A stretch of 64,000 bases of DNA from Halosolutus gelatinilyticus (GTDB lineage: Archaea; Halobacteriota; Halobacteria; Halobacteriales; Natrialbaceae), in NCBI RefSeq assembly GCF_023028105.1, contig NZ_CP095493.1, forward strand, positions 124,001 to 188,000. Reading direction: 5' to 3'. Of the stretch, positions 42,158 to 51,138 are shown one piece after another (the stretch's first letter is position 1; every line of letters begins with the position of its first letter). Under the pieces are notes generated by a model. It was not told where the DNA came from, ran no database searches, and worked only from the letters and a program-made list of their open reading frames with translations. Made by a program: the position numbers and the translations under genes.

Positions 42158-43362
42158 CCGACACAGACACCGATATCGACGCGGACGCGGAGACGAGTAT
42201 CGACGCTGGAACGAGCGGAGACGCGGACCCGATGCAGGCCGGGGCGGACGCCGGAACGCGAGTGCCGATCGCCGATCCGACGCTCGACGAGGACGCCATC
42301 GGACGCGTCCGATCGCTCCTCGAGAGCGGAACGCTGGCCGACGGGCCCGAGGTTCGGTCCTTCGAGGAGGAGTTCGCGGCGTTCTGCGGGGCCGATCGCG
42401 GCGTCGCGACCTCGAACGGGACGACGGCGCTGCACGCCGCGCTCGAGGCGCTCGGCGTCGGGGAGGGTGACGCCGTCGTCACGTCGCCCTTCTCCTTCGT
42501 GGCGAGCGCCAACGCCATCAGGCTCGCGGGCGGCGTGCCGGTCTTCGCGGATATCGACCCGGAAACCTACACTCTCGACCCCGAATCGGTCGCGGAGACG
42601 GTCGCCCGGCGAGACGACGTGGTCGGGTTGCTTCCGGTTCACCTCTACGGGCTACCGGCCGACGTGCCCGCGCTGCTCGACGTCGCCGACGATCACGACC
42701 TGTTCGTCGTCGAGGACGCCTGTCAGGCCCACGGCGCGACGGTCCGCGGCGATCGGGTCGGAACGTTCGGCGACGCCGCCTGCTTCTCGTTCTACCCGAC
42801 GAAGAACATGACGACGGGCGAGGGCGGCATGGTGACGACCGACCGCGACGACGTCGCCGATCGGGTCGCCCGCTACGTGAACCACGGCCGCGGCGAGACC
42901 GGGACGGGCGGCTACGACCACGTCGAGCTCGGGCACAACTACCGGCTGACGAGCTTCGGGGCGGCGATCGGTCGCGTCCAGCTCCAGCGGCTCCCATCGC
43001 TGAACAGGGCCCGACGCGAAACCGCGAGCGCGTACGACGACGAACTCGCGGACCTGCCGCTCGAGACTCCGACCGAGCCGCGGGGGTACCGCCACGTCTA
43101 CCACCAGTACACGGTCCGAACCGACGATCGAGAGGGGCTCGCGGCGACGCTCGAGAAGCACGGCGTGGACACGTGCGTCTACTACGACACGCCGATCCAC
43201 CGGCAACCGGCCTACGAATCGGTGAGCACGGCCGCGACGCGGCTCCCGCGAGCCGAGCGCGCCGCCGAGGAGGTCCTCTCGCTGCCGGTCCACCCCGGCC
43301 TCTCCGATCGCGACCGACGTCGCGTCGTCGAAGCAGTGCGAGACCACTACGCAAATCAATGA
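42154..43362 (+). CDS. DegT/DnrJ-type sugar aminotransferase (WbpE/WlbC-like)
   Basis: A 402-aa PLP enzyme. The internal aldimine Lys is in SFYPTKNMTTGEGGMV; the Asp-containing cofactor motif is VVEDACQAHGATVRG. The family transfers an amino group from glutamate to a 3-keto sugar nucleotide. The first 45 residues are an extra acidic segment before PIADPTLDEDAIGRVRSLL. It follows the acyltransferase with ATGA overlap and precedes the oxidoreductase the same way. In the known pathway WbpB and WbpE act as a pair. Confidence 0.9.
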   Translation: MTDTDTDIDADAETSIDAGTSGDADPMQAGADAGTRVPIADPTLDEDAIGRVRSLLESGTLADGPEVRSFEEEFAAFCGADRGVATSNGTTALHAALEALGVGEGDAVVTSPFSFVASANAIRLAGGVPVFADIDPETYTLDPESVAETVARRDDVVGLLPVHLYGLPADVPALLDVADDHDLFVVEDACQAHGATVRGDRVGTFGDAACFSFYPTKNMTTGEGGMVTTDRDDVADRVARYVNHGRGETGTGGYDHVELGHNYRLTSFGAAIGRVQLQRLPSLNRARRETASAYDDELADLPLETPTEPRGYRHVYHQYTVRTDDREGLAATLEKHGVDTCVYYDTPIHRQPAYESVSTAATRLPRAERAAEEVLSLPVHPGLSDRDRRRVVEAVRDHYANQ

Positions 43363-44342
43363 CACAGCGAGCCTACGTTCGCGCCGGCGTCATCGGCGTC
43401 GGCGCGATGGGGGAGAACCACGCACGGGTGTACAGTGAACTGCCGACCGTCGACCTCGCCGGGGTCTGCGACCGCGACCGAGAACTCGCGCGGGGGGTCG
43501 CCGATGAGTACGGGACCGAGTCCGTCACGCTCGAGACGCTGCTCGAGCGCTGCGACGTCGTCACCGTCTCCGTGCCGACCCACGTACACTACGACCTCGT
43601 TTCGACCTGTCTCGACGCGGACGTCCACGTTCTCGTCGAGAAACCCATCGCCAGCACGGTCGAGGAAGGGCGGGCGCTCGCGGCCCAGGCGCGGGACGCG
43701 GGCCTCGTCCTGCAGGTCGGGCACATCGAGCGGTTCAATCCGGCCGTCCAGACCGTCACCGAGCTGATCGACGATCTCGAGGTGATCGCCGTCGAGGCCG
43801 AACGGCTCGGACCACCGGTCGATCGGACCGCTCGAGGAAACGTCATCTTCGACCTGATGGTCCACGACGTCGACGTCGTCGGCGCGTTGCTCGACGAGCA
43901 GCCGTCGGGGATCACCGCCAGCGGGACCGACGACGGCCAGTACGCCACGGCGGCGATGCGCTACGGCGACGTGGTCGCGTCGCTGACGGCAAGCCGGCTG
44001 ACCCAGAAGAAGGTTCGAAAGCTCTCCGTGACGGCCAAGGAGTGTCTCGTCGAGGTCGACTACCTCGAACAGTCGGTCCTGATCCACCGCGACTCCTATC
44101 CGGAGTACCTCACCGACGACGGCCAGAATCGATACCGACACGAAAGCGTCGTCGAACGACCGCGCGTGGCGAACGGCGAACCGCTCCGGCACGAACTCGA
44201 ATCGTTCGTGCAGTCGGTCCGAACCGGAACGGAGCCCGAAGTGACCGCCCAGGACGGGATCGACGCGCTCGAGATCATCCAGGAACTCGACTCCCTTGTC
44301 GAGTCCGATCGCAGAGAGCAGGAACAGGAGGTGGAAGCGTGA
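43359..44342 (+). CDS. Gfo/Idh/MocA-type sugar oxidoreductase (WbpB/WlbA-like)
   Basis: A 327-aa protein with N-terminal Rossmann GVIGVGAMGENHARVYSELP (GxGxxG) and VEKPIAS, the conserved Lys of the family (EKP). The GHIERFNPAVQTVTELI segment matches sugar-nucleotide oxidoreductases of the WbpB group. It would oxidise C3 of UDP-GlcNAcA to give a 3-keto intermediate for the aminotransferase. The ATG overlaps the previous stop; a larger upstream-extended frame is not used. Confidence 0.88.
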   Translation: MTQRAYVRAGVIGVGAMGENHARVYSELPTVDLAGVCDRDRELARGVADEYGTESVTLETLLERCDVVTVSVPTHVHYDLVSTCLDADVHVLVEKPIASTVEEGRALAAQARDAGLVLQVGHIERFNPAVQTVTELIDDLEVIAVEAERLGPPVDRTARGNVIFDLMVHDVDVVGALLDEQPSGITASGTDDGQYATAAMRYGDVVASLTASRLTQKKVRKLSVTAKECLVEVDYLEQSVLIHRDSYPEYLTDDGQNRYRHESVVERPRVANGEPLRHELESFVQSVRTGTEPEVTAQDGIDALEIIQELDSLVESDRREQEQEVEA

Positions 44343-45865
44343 CCGATCGGACTCGCGACGGCATGAACGACCGGAACGATCGGAGCGATCGAAACGGGAC
44401 CGCGCCGTACGACACGGAGCTGCCCGAGAGCCGGTTGCGCGAGCGCCTGACCGGCGGCGACGTCCCGGTCGCCGTCTACGGCCTCGGCAAGATGGGGCTT
44501 CCGCTGGCCGCGGTGTACGCCGAGACGACCGGGAACGTGACCGGAGTCGACGTCGATCCCGAAGTGGTCGAGACCGTCACCGCCGGCGAAAGCCACGTCG
44601 TCGGCGAACCGGGTCTCGACGACCTGGTCGCGGAACAGGTCGCCGCCGATCGGCTCGACGCGACGACCGACGGCCCGACCGCCGCGCGGAAGGCCCGGAT
44701 CCACGTCATCATCGTGCCGACGCTGCTCGACGACGAGAACCGGCCGGATCTGACGACCGTCGAGGCCGTTGCCGACGACATCGCCGTCGGCCTCGACCCG
44801 GGCGACCTCGTGATCGCCGAGTCGACGCTGCCGCCGCGGACTTGCCGGGACGTCCTGGGGCCGCACCTCGCGAGCGAGAGCGACCTCGATCCGGACGAGT
44901 TCGGCCTGGCTTTCTGCCCCGAACGAACCTCCTCGGGGACCGCGCTGCGGGACATCCGCGGACGGTACCCGAAGGTCGTCGGCGGCGTCGACGACGAGAG
45001 CACCCGCGCCGCCGCGATCGTCTACGACGAACTCTCGGACAACGAGGTCCGCCCCGTCTCGGACGCGACGACGGCCGAGTCGGTGAAGGTGTTCGAGGGG
45101 ATCTACCGCGACGTCAACATCGGCCTCGCGAACGAACTGGGTCGGCTGGCCGACGAACTCGAGATCTCGGTCCGCGAGGCGATCGAGACCGCCAACGACC
45201 TGCCGATGTGTCAGCTCCACGACCCCGGCCCCGGCGTCGGCGGTCACTGCATCCCCTACTACCCGCACTTCCTGCTCTCGCAGGCCGAGGAACCGATGGC
45301 GGTGACCCGGACCGCCCGCCGGGTCAACGACGAGATGCCGTCGGTCGTCGTCGATCGCCTCGAGCGCGAACTCGCCGTGGCCGGCGCCGACCTCGCCGAC
45401 GCGTCGATCGTCGTTCTCGGACTTACCTACCGACCCGGCGTCGAGGAGACGCGAGCGTCGCCGGCGCTCGGCGTTATCGAGGCGTTGACCGATCACGGCG
45501 CGGACGTCGCCGGCGTCGATCCGCTGGTCGATCCGGCCGACTACGGCGCCCGTCCCGTCTCGATCGGGGCCCTGCCCGACGAGTCGTTCGACGCGGCCGT
45601 CCTGGTCACGCCGCAGGAGGCGTTCGACGAGATTCCGTGGGACGAACTCGATCCGATGGTGGTCGTCGACGGCCGCGACGCCCTCGACCTCTCGGGAACC
45701 GACCACCGCAGCTACACGCTCGCGGGGTCGCTGGACGGCCGATCGCCCCGGGCGTCTCGATCCGCCGACCCGCCCGGGGTCGAACCGACCGCGCCGGACG
45801 GCGGTCGATCGGCGCCGCGAGAACGACCCGATCGCACCGAAACGCGCGGGGGAAACGATGTATAA
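44339..45865 (+). CDS. UDP-sugar 6-dehydrogenase (WbpA-like)
   Basis: A 508-aa UDP-glucose/GDP-mannose dehydrogenase family protein. N-terminal NAD motif: AVYGLGKMGLPLAAVYAE. The catalytic Cys is in GVGGHCIPYYPHF. The C-terminal domain has IVVLGLTYRPGVEETRASPA. The last 55 residues are a low-complexity Arg/Pro-rich tail outside the usual family length. It oxidises C6 of UDP-N-acetylhexosamine to a uronic acid. The GTG at 44339 overlaps the previous stop; an ATG eight codons later is an alternative. Confidence 0.88.
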   Translation: MTDRTRDGMNDRNDRSDRNGTAPYDTELPESRLRERLTGGDVPVAVYGLGKMGLPLAAVYAETTGNVTGVDVDPEVVETVTAGESHVVGEPGLDDLVAEQVAADRLDATTDGPTAARKARIHVIIVPTLLDDENRPDLTTVEAVADDIAVGLDPGDLVIAESTLPPRTCRDVLGPHLASESDLDPDEFGLAFCPERTSSGTALRDIRGRYPKVVGGVDDESTRAAAIVYDELSDNEVRPVSDATTAESVKVFEGIYRDVNIGLANELGRLADELEISVREAIETANDLPMCQLHDPGPGVGGHCIPYYPHFLLSQAEEPMAVTRTARRVNDEMPSVVVDRLERELAVAGADLADASIVVLGLTYRPGVEETRASPALGVIEALTDHGADVAGVDPLVDPADYGARPVSIGALPDESFDAAVLVTPQEAFDEIPWDELDPMVVVDGRDALDLSGTDHRSYTLAGSLDGRSPRASRSADPPGVEPTAPDGGRSAPRERPDRTETRGGNDV

Positions 45866-46913
45866 AGACCGCACGATCGGCGTCGTCGTCACGGCGTACA
45901 ACGAGGAGGCGTTCGTCGGGAGCGTCATCGAGACCGTGCCAGGGTTCGTCGATCGGATCTACGCCGTCGACGACGCCTCGCCAGATGACTCGTGGGACGT
46001 GATCCAGCGGGTCGCCGACCAGATCAACGGAGCGATCGAACCGGAGCGAGCGATCGCCGACGGCGGGGACGGACGTCGGGTCGTCCCGATCCGACACGAC
46101 GAGAACCGCGGCTACGGCGCGGCCGTCAAGACCGGCTACGAGCACGCCCTGGAGGACGATATCGACGTCGTCGCCGTCATGAACGGTGACGGCCAGATGG
46201 ACCCCGAGATCCTCGATCGGATCGTCGATCCCGTCGCGACCGGCGAGGCCGACTACGCGAAGGGGAACCGATTGCTCGACCCCGAGGATCGCGAGGGAAT
46301 GTCCACCTTCCGCTTCGTCGGCAACGCGTTGCTGACCGGCCTCTCGAAGTTCGCAACCGGATACTGGACCATCGGGGACCCCCAGAACGGCTACACGGCC
46401 ATCTCGCGCGAAACGATCGAGGGACTCGACCTCGACGCGATTACCGATCAGTACGGCTTCCTCAACCACATCCTGACCCATCTCAACGTCAACGATCGCC
46501 GCGTCGTGGACGTTCCGATGTCGGCCGTCTACGGCGCCGAAGAGAGCAGCATTCGGTACCTCCCGTTCGTCAGGTTCGTCTCGCTGCTGTTGCTCCGGAG
46601 CTTCTGCTGGCGATTGAAGGCAAGATACGTCGTCCGGGAGTTCCACCCGGCGGTCGTCTTCTACGGCGCCGGAACCGCGGGAATCTCCGGCAGTCTGGCC
46701 GGGTTCGCCGGGACGCTCCGGGGCGACGCGGGCGATCGGATCACCCCGGCGCTGGCGTCGTTCGCGACCGGCTTGCTCGGACTCGTCGCCCTCGGAATCG
46801 CAATCTGGCTCGACGCCGAGGAGAACGCGCCTCTCGAGGAGACGCGGGACGAGGATCACGTCGCCGACGAGGACGGGCGAGTGGATCGCCTGGAGCCTCA
46901 CTCGATCGAGTAG
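45858..46913 (+). CDS. GT2 glycosyltransferase with C-terminal membrane helices
   Basis: A 351-aa protein. The N-terminal GT-A domain has GVVVTAYNEEAFVGSVIETV, a nucleotide-sugar Asp in YAVDDASPDDSW, and the DxD-like ...MNGDGQMDPEIL. A C-terminal hydrophobic segment follows (VFYGAGTAGISGSLAGFAGT, ALASFATGLLGLVALGIAIW). The pattern resembles dolichol-phosphate or undecaprenyl-phosphate sugar transferases, but the exact donor is unknown. It overlaps the dehydrogenase by 8 nt, so it probably uses that pathway's product. Confidence 0.88.
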   Translation: MYKDRTIGVVVTAYNEEAFVGSVIETVPGFVDRIYAVDDASPDDSWDVIQRVADQINGAIEPERAIADGGDGRRVVPIRHDENRGYGAAVKTGYEHALEDDIDVVAVMNGDGQMDPEILDRIVDPVATGEADYAKGNRLLDPEDREGMSTFRFVGNALLTGLSKFATGYWTIGDPQNGYTAISRETIEGLDLDAITDQYGFLNHILTHLNVNDRRVVDVPMSAVYGAEESSIRYLPFVRFVSLLLLRSFCWRLKARYVVREFHPAVVFYGAGTAGISGSLAGFAGTLRGDAGDRITPALASFATGLLGLVALGIAIWLDAEENAPLEETRDEDHVADEDGRVDRLEPHSIE

Positions 46914-47086
46914 GTCACGATGTCGTCCCCATCGCAGGTCGGACACCGGGTCGTTCCGGCCGAGACGTTCGTCCCGCAGGTTCGACACTCGCAAACGATC
47001 GACGCGTCTGAGTCCATCGAGTCGGACGATTCGGTATCCGACTCCGACCGCGGGAACAACTCCGAAAGGATACTAGAGAGCGACAT
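46898..47086 (-). CDS. Small zinc-ribbon protein
   Basis: A 62-aa acidic protein. After an N-terminal segment (SLSSILSELFPRSESDT) comes CECRTCGTNVSAGTTRCPTC, a four-Cys zinc ribbon with a CxxC and CPTC pair. It converges with the glycosyltransferase gene and overlaps its last 16 nt. The ATG at 47084-47086 is the natural start; the longer frame upstream is not. Role unknown. Confidence 0.7.
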   Translation of the reverse strand: MSLSSILSELFPRSESDTESSDSMDSDASIVCECRTCGTNVSAGTTRCPTCDGDDIVTYSIE

Positions 47087-47428
47087 AGAATCGTGATTGT
47101 CGACCCTTTTCCAAACGTAAATAAAAGGGTTTCCCTTTCTCACACGTCACGAACGGGTCAGGATCCGCTTTGGAACGCCGCTGAGGGGCGGTAAGGGCGT
47201 TATTTACTATCGGTGGCGCTAGCCTCCCACTCGACGAGTCACGATACAGATGTCTCTTCGTCAGCCTCTCGACGGCGACGCCCGACGCCGATCGCGACCG
47301 GTACCGGGCCCGATCCCCGGAAGCAGGCGTCGGACCGATCGGCGGGTGAGGGCCGCTCGAACGACTGTCGAACGCGCGAACGCCGGACGCGCCGGTGCGC
47401 TCGACGATCGGCCGGGGGCGCCGCATAG
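47087..47428. other. Spacer upstream of the deacetylase gene
   Basis: Open frames here are Arg-rich shadows. AT-rich stretches near 47087-47120 and 47190-47215 could hold promoters for the small zinc-ribbon gene and the deacetylase. Confidence 0.4.
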
Positions 47429-48445
47429 ATGACCGACGCCGCCGAACGGGACCGATCGGGGTCGATCCGCACCGACGCCGGCGCCGGTGGGTCGGCGGCG
47501 CGCTCGATCGCACGCCGGCTCGAGGAGCTTCCCCGGGACCGGGCGCCGATCCCGGACGACGCGACGTTCGCGCTCTGTCTCACGCACGACGTCGATCGGC
47601 CGTACAAGGGGTTCCGATCGTTCTATCGGGCGCTCCAAGAGCGGCCGACGTACCACCTCAAAACAGCGCTGTCCCCGTCGAACCCGTACTGGCAGTTCGA
47701 GGAGATCATGGCGCTCGAGGAGGAGCTCGGAGTCCGGTCGGCGTTTTACTTCCTGAACGAGCAACACCTCCTCGCCGATCGGCCGGTCGGGGACTGGTTC
47801 GCCGCCGCGAACTGGATCGAGCACCTCGGCCGGTACGACGTCGCCGCGCCCGAGATGGCCGAGATCGTTCGCGAACTCGACGCCGGCGGCTGGGAGGTCG
47901 GACTCCACGGCTCGTACCACACGGCCGACGATCGCGAGCGGTTGCGCGAGGAGAAAGCGGTCCTGGAGGACGCCCTCGGACGGCCGATCGCCGGCGGTCG
48001 ACAGCACCACCTCCGCCTCTCGGTCCCCGAGACGTGGCACCACCATCGGGCGATCGGGCTCCGGTACGACTCGAGCCTGGGATCGGGAACGGAGTGCGGA
48101 TTCACCGCGGGCTACCGGCCGCTCCGCCCCTTCGGCGACGACTTCCGCGTCTTCCCGGTGACGATCATGGAGCAAGCCCTCCCCGATCCCGACGCCCGGT
48201 ACGACGACGCCCGCGACCGCTGCGAGGAGGTGCTGCTTGAGGCGGCCGCCAACGACGCAGTGATGACGGCGCTCTGGCACCCGCGATACTTCAACGAGCG
48301 CGAGTTCCCCGGCTACCGAACGCTGTACCGGTGGCTCGTCGAGCGCGCCCAGGAACTCGGCGCGTGGATCGGCTCGCCCGAACAGCTCTATGCGAAGCTC
48401 GAAGGGGCGTCGGAAACCGACGCGTCGACGCCGTCCAGGCGCTGA
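47429..48445 (+). CDS. Polysaccharide deacetylase-family protein
   Basis: A 338-aa protein of the NodB-like carbohydrate esterase 4 fold. Motif 1 LCLTHDVDRPYKG carries the metal Asp pair; motif 2 is VGLHGSYHT with two His; the Arg motif is HHLRLSVPETW. A C-terminal ALWHPRYF matches the substrate His. It would remove N-acetyl groups from surface polysaccharide. There is no secretion signal, so it probably acts on a cytoplasmic precursor. It is separate from the preceding operon. Confidence 0.85.
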   Translation: MTDAAERDRSGSIRTDAGAGGSAARSIARRLEELPRDRAPIPDDATFALCLTHDVDRPYKGFRSFYRALQERPTYHLKTALSPSNPYWQFEEIMALEEELGVRSAFYFLNEQHLLADRPVGDWFAAANWIEHLGRYDVAAPEMAEIVRELDAGGWEVGLHGSYHTADDRERLREEKAVLEDALGRPIAGGRQHHLRLSVPETWHHHRAIGLRYDSSLGSGTECGFTAGYRPLRPFGDDFRVFPVTIMEQALPDPDARYDDARDRCEEVLLEAAANDAVMTALWHPRYFNEREFPGYRTLYRWLVERAQELGAWIGSPEQLYAKLEGASETDASTPSRR

Positions 48446-48521
48446 GCGCGTCTCGATCGGACGGCGGAAGGAATCGAGCGAGCGAGTCGATCGGCCGCGA
48501 TCGAAGGACCGGTCGGGGCGC

Positions 48522-49640
48522 TCAGTCGCCGCCGATGCCGACCGACTGGGCGGCCTCCGACGCCGCCGGCCGATCGAACTGCCGCAGCGAATCGACGTCG
48601 CCGACGCGACCCCGATCGCGCGCCACGTCGACGATGACTTCGGTCAGATTCGCCTTGTCCGCGAGGAACTCGGTGCGCCGTCGCTGCCACGTTTCTTCGG
48701 CGTCGTCGTCGCGGAGCAACCGCATCGAGAGGTCGATCACGTCGTCGAACGCGGCGACGTTGTGGATCAGGCCCTGGTTCTCGAGTTCGACGAAGTTCCC
48801 CATGTCGGAGTCGCCGACGAAGGAGTTCGATCGGATCGCCGGCGTGCCGAGCAGCGCCGCCTCGGTGACCATCGTCTGGGTGTCCGCGACCAGCAGTTCG
48901 GCGTCCGCGAGGACGTCGTGCAACAGCGCGGGGTGGAGATCGAACGGCCGCGCGGGGAGGCCGTCGAAGTCGACGTCGCCGCCCTCGTCGGAGACCAGCA
49001 CTGTCGTCTCCTCGCTCAGCCGCTCGATGAGTTCATACCGCTGCTCGCCGGTGATCCCACGCTTGCCGACGTCGTGCTGGGAGCCGAAGGCGTTGAGCCG
49101 AACGATCGCGTACGACTCCTCGGGGCCGAGCCCGAGCTTCGATCGGATCGACGGGTTCGGCTCGTAGATCTCGGGGTGGAGGTACGCACACTCCTTGAAC
49201 CCGGGGAACACGTAGTGGTCGTCCCCGAGGTCCTTGCGGAAGGTGTTCGGCGTCAGGATCGCCCGGGCGAAGGGCGTCGAGAGCGCGTGGTCGAGCGACG
49301 CCGGTTCGGAGTCGATGAGCAGGACCGTCGGCGTCCGGCTGACGGCGCCGGTGTGGGCCGCGTAACTTCCCATCCCGAAGATCAGGTCCGGATCGAACCG
49401 GCGGGCGCGGCGGATCGCCCGCACGTAGTGCGCTGGCAGTCGGCTCAACAGCGATCCCTTCGAGGTGTCGCAGTAGCCGTACACCTCGTAGGGGATGTCG
49501 TACCACTCGAGCAGATCGACCGTGCAGGTGTAGTCGCGCGCGAGGACGAAGACCTCGTGGCCCCGCTCCTCGAGCGCCTGCACGGCGTGTTTGTACAGAT
49601 GGACGTGCGCCGGCGTGTTTGCGAAAAACAGGTATCTCAT
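48522..49640 (-). CDS. DUF354-like GT-B fold protein
   Basis: A 372-aa protein starting MRYLFFANTPAHVHLYKHAV. The first half has FGMGSYAAHTGAVSRTPTVL, and the second half has LLVADTQTMVTEAALLGTPA, with the Gly/Glu-containing nucleotide-binding region of a GT-B fold. It fits the DUF354 family found in archaeal glycan loci; the reaction is not established, though sugar-nucleotide transferase or epimerase-like chemistry is likely. It converges with the deacetylase gene, with 76 nt between the stops. Confidence 0.78.
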   Translation of the reverse strand: MRYLFFANTPAHVHLYKHAVQALEERGHEVFVLARDYTCTVDLLEWYDIPYEVYGYCDTSKGSLLSRLPAHYVRAIRRARRFDPDLIFGMGSYAAHTGAVSRTPTVLLIDSEPASLDHALSTPFARAILTPNTFRKDLGDDHYVFPGFKECAYLHPEIYEPNPSIRSKLGLGPEESYAIVRLNAFGSQHDVGKRGITGEQRYELIERLSEETTVLVSDEGGDVDFDGLPARPFDLHPALLHDVLADAELLVADTQTMVTEAALLGTPAIRSNSFVGDSDMGNFVELENQGLIHNVAAFDDVIDLSMRLLRDDDAEETWQRRRTEFLADKANLTEVIVDVARDRGRVGDVDSLRQFDRPAASEAAQSVGIGGD

Positions 49641-49989
49641 GCTGAAAGGCCACCCTGTCCTGATCGATCGATGAGACGGCCGACGAGGTTTGTTATCGGT
49701 CTCATACCGGCGGACGGTCGCCGCCTTCCGGAGGCATCGGCGGCGATCGAGGGGGTCTCGCCCCGATAGGCCGAGCCTGCGCCGAGTGGTGACGCCGTAC
49801 CGCCTCGACGATCGCGATCGGAACGGCAGCGACGGAAAGCGGCCGGTAATTCGGCTCGAATCCGTCGATCTGCGGTTCGTCGCTCCCGAATTCGGTCGGC
49901 TAGCCGCCCCGTTACCCGGCGTAAACGACCGCCCGCTCGGGCGTACCGTGCGAATAACAAGAGCAGTAGTTCCCAAACGCGTGACTATT
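49641..49989. other. Divergent promoter region
   Basis: 349 nt between the DUF354-like gene and the acyltransferase gene. The longer frame running from 49690 into the acyltransferase has Arg-rich content before 49981 and is not called. No strong TATA box was found. Confidence 0.4.
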
Positions 49990-51015
49990 ATGGACGTCGA
50001 ACGGATCGACCTCGCGGAGTGGCGCGACGCCCTTCCAGCAAGCGGCACCGAAGTGTTCCACGACCCCGACGCGCTCTCGGTGCTCGCCGACCACACCGAC
50101 AGCGAGTTGCACCTGTACGGCGCGTACAAGGGCGATCACGCGGTCGGGCTCGTCCCCGCGTTCGTCGCCGAGCGATCGATCGGTAAAACGGTGTTCTCGC
50201 CGCCCGTCTCGTTCGGCGTGCCGCGGCTCGGACCCATCATCAACCCGCACAGCCCGAAACAACGGAAGTGGGAGCAGATCAACGACGAGCTGGCCAACGG
50301 GATGATCGACGCCCTCGACGTCGACGAGCGGACGACCCTCTTTCGAATGACCTGTCCCGTCGGCTACACCGATCCGCGACCGTACGGCTGGAACGACCTC
50401 GCGATGGAGCCGCAGTTCACGTACGTCGTCGACGTCGAGGGGTGCAACGACATGGAGGACGTGATGACGGGGTTCAGCAAGAGCCTCCGAAACGAGATGC
50501 GCCGATTCGAAGATCTGGACCTGACGATCGAGACGGAGGGGATCCAGTCGGCGCTGCGGATCTACGACGACGTCATCGATCAGTTCGAGAAACACGACGA
50601 TACGCCCCCGATGACGCACGCGTTCCTCCGCGATCTTCTCTCGTCACTCGACGACGATCGGTGGCGCGTCTACGTGGCCCGCGGGCCGGACGGGGAGTAC
50701 CTGAGCGGGATCGTCACCCTGTACTCGAACGACCTCGCTTACTACTGGCAAGGCGGCGTCGTCGCCACTTACGAGAACGTGAGCGTGAACAACATGCTCC
50801 ACCGGACGATCCTCGAGGACCTCGTCACCGATCCCCAGTTCGACTCCGTCTCGGGATACGATCTCGTCGGAGCGAACACGGAGCGGCTCTGCGAGTACAA
50901 GGGCAAGTTCAACGGCGACCTTCGCCCGTACTACGTGGTCGAATCCGCGGGCGTCGAAATGCAACTGGCGAAGACGGCCTACCAGAAGTTATCGGGCTCG
51001 ATCGGGAAGACCTGA
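49990..51015 (+). CDS. FemAB/GNAT-like acyltransferase
   Basis: A 341-aa protein. The first half (VFHDPDALSVLADHTDSELH, LVPAFVAERSIGKTVFSPPV) and the second half (FSKSLRNEMRRFEDLDLTI, DDRWRVYVARGPDGEYLSGI, then TLYSNDLAYYWQGGV) resemble the paired GNAT domains of FemAB-type transferases of envelope loci. The acyl donor and acceptor are unknown. Start ATG at 49990; a GTG at 49981 is possible. Context within glycan genes suggests modification of a surface sugar. Confidence 0.78.
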   Translation: MDVERIDLAEWRDALPASGTEVFHDPDALSVLADHTDSELHLYGAYKGDHAVGLVPAFVAERSIGKTVFSPPVSFGVPRLGPIINPHSPKQRKWEQINDELANGMIDALDVDERTTLFRMTCPVGYTDPRPYGWNDLAMEPQFTYVVDVEGCNDMEDVMTGFSKSLRNEMRRFEDLDLTIETEGIQSALRIYDDVIDQFEKHDDTPPMTHAFLRDLLSSLDDDRWRVYVARGPDGEYLSGIVTLYSNDLAYYWQGGVVATYENVSVNNMLHRTILEDLVTDPQFDSVSGYDLVGANTERLCEYKGKFNGDLRPYYVVESAGVEMQLAKTAYQKLSGSIGKT

Positions 51016-51138
51016 CGATTCGCGTCGATCGAACCCGCCGTCGGATCGATGCCCGACCGCTCCGATTCTCCGTCGGTTCTCCGTCACGAGCAGCTCTCCG
51101 AGATGGACGCAGCCCAGAACCGATCCCGCGCGGCCCGT

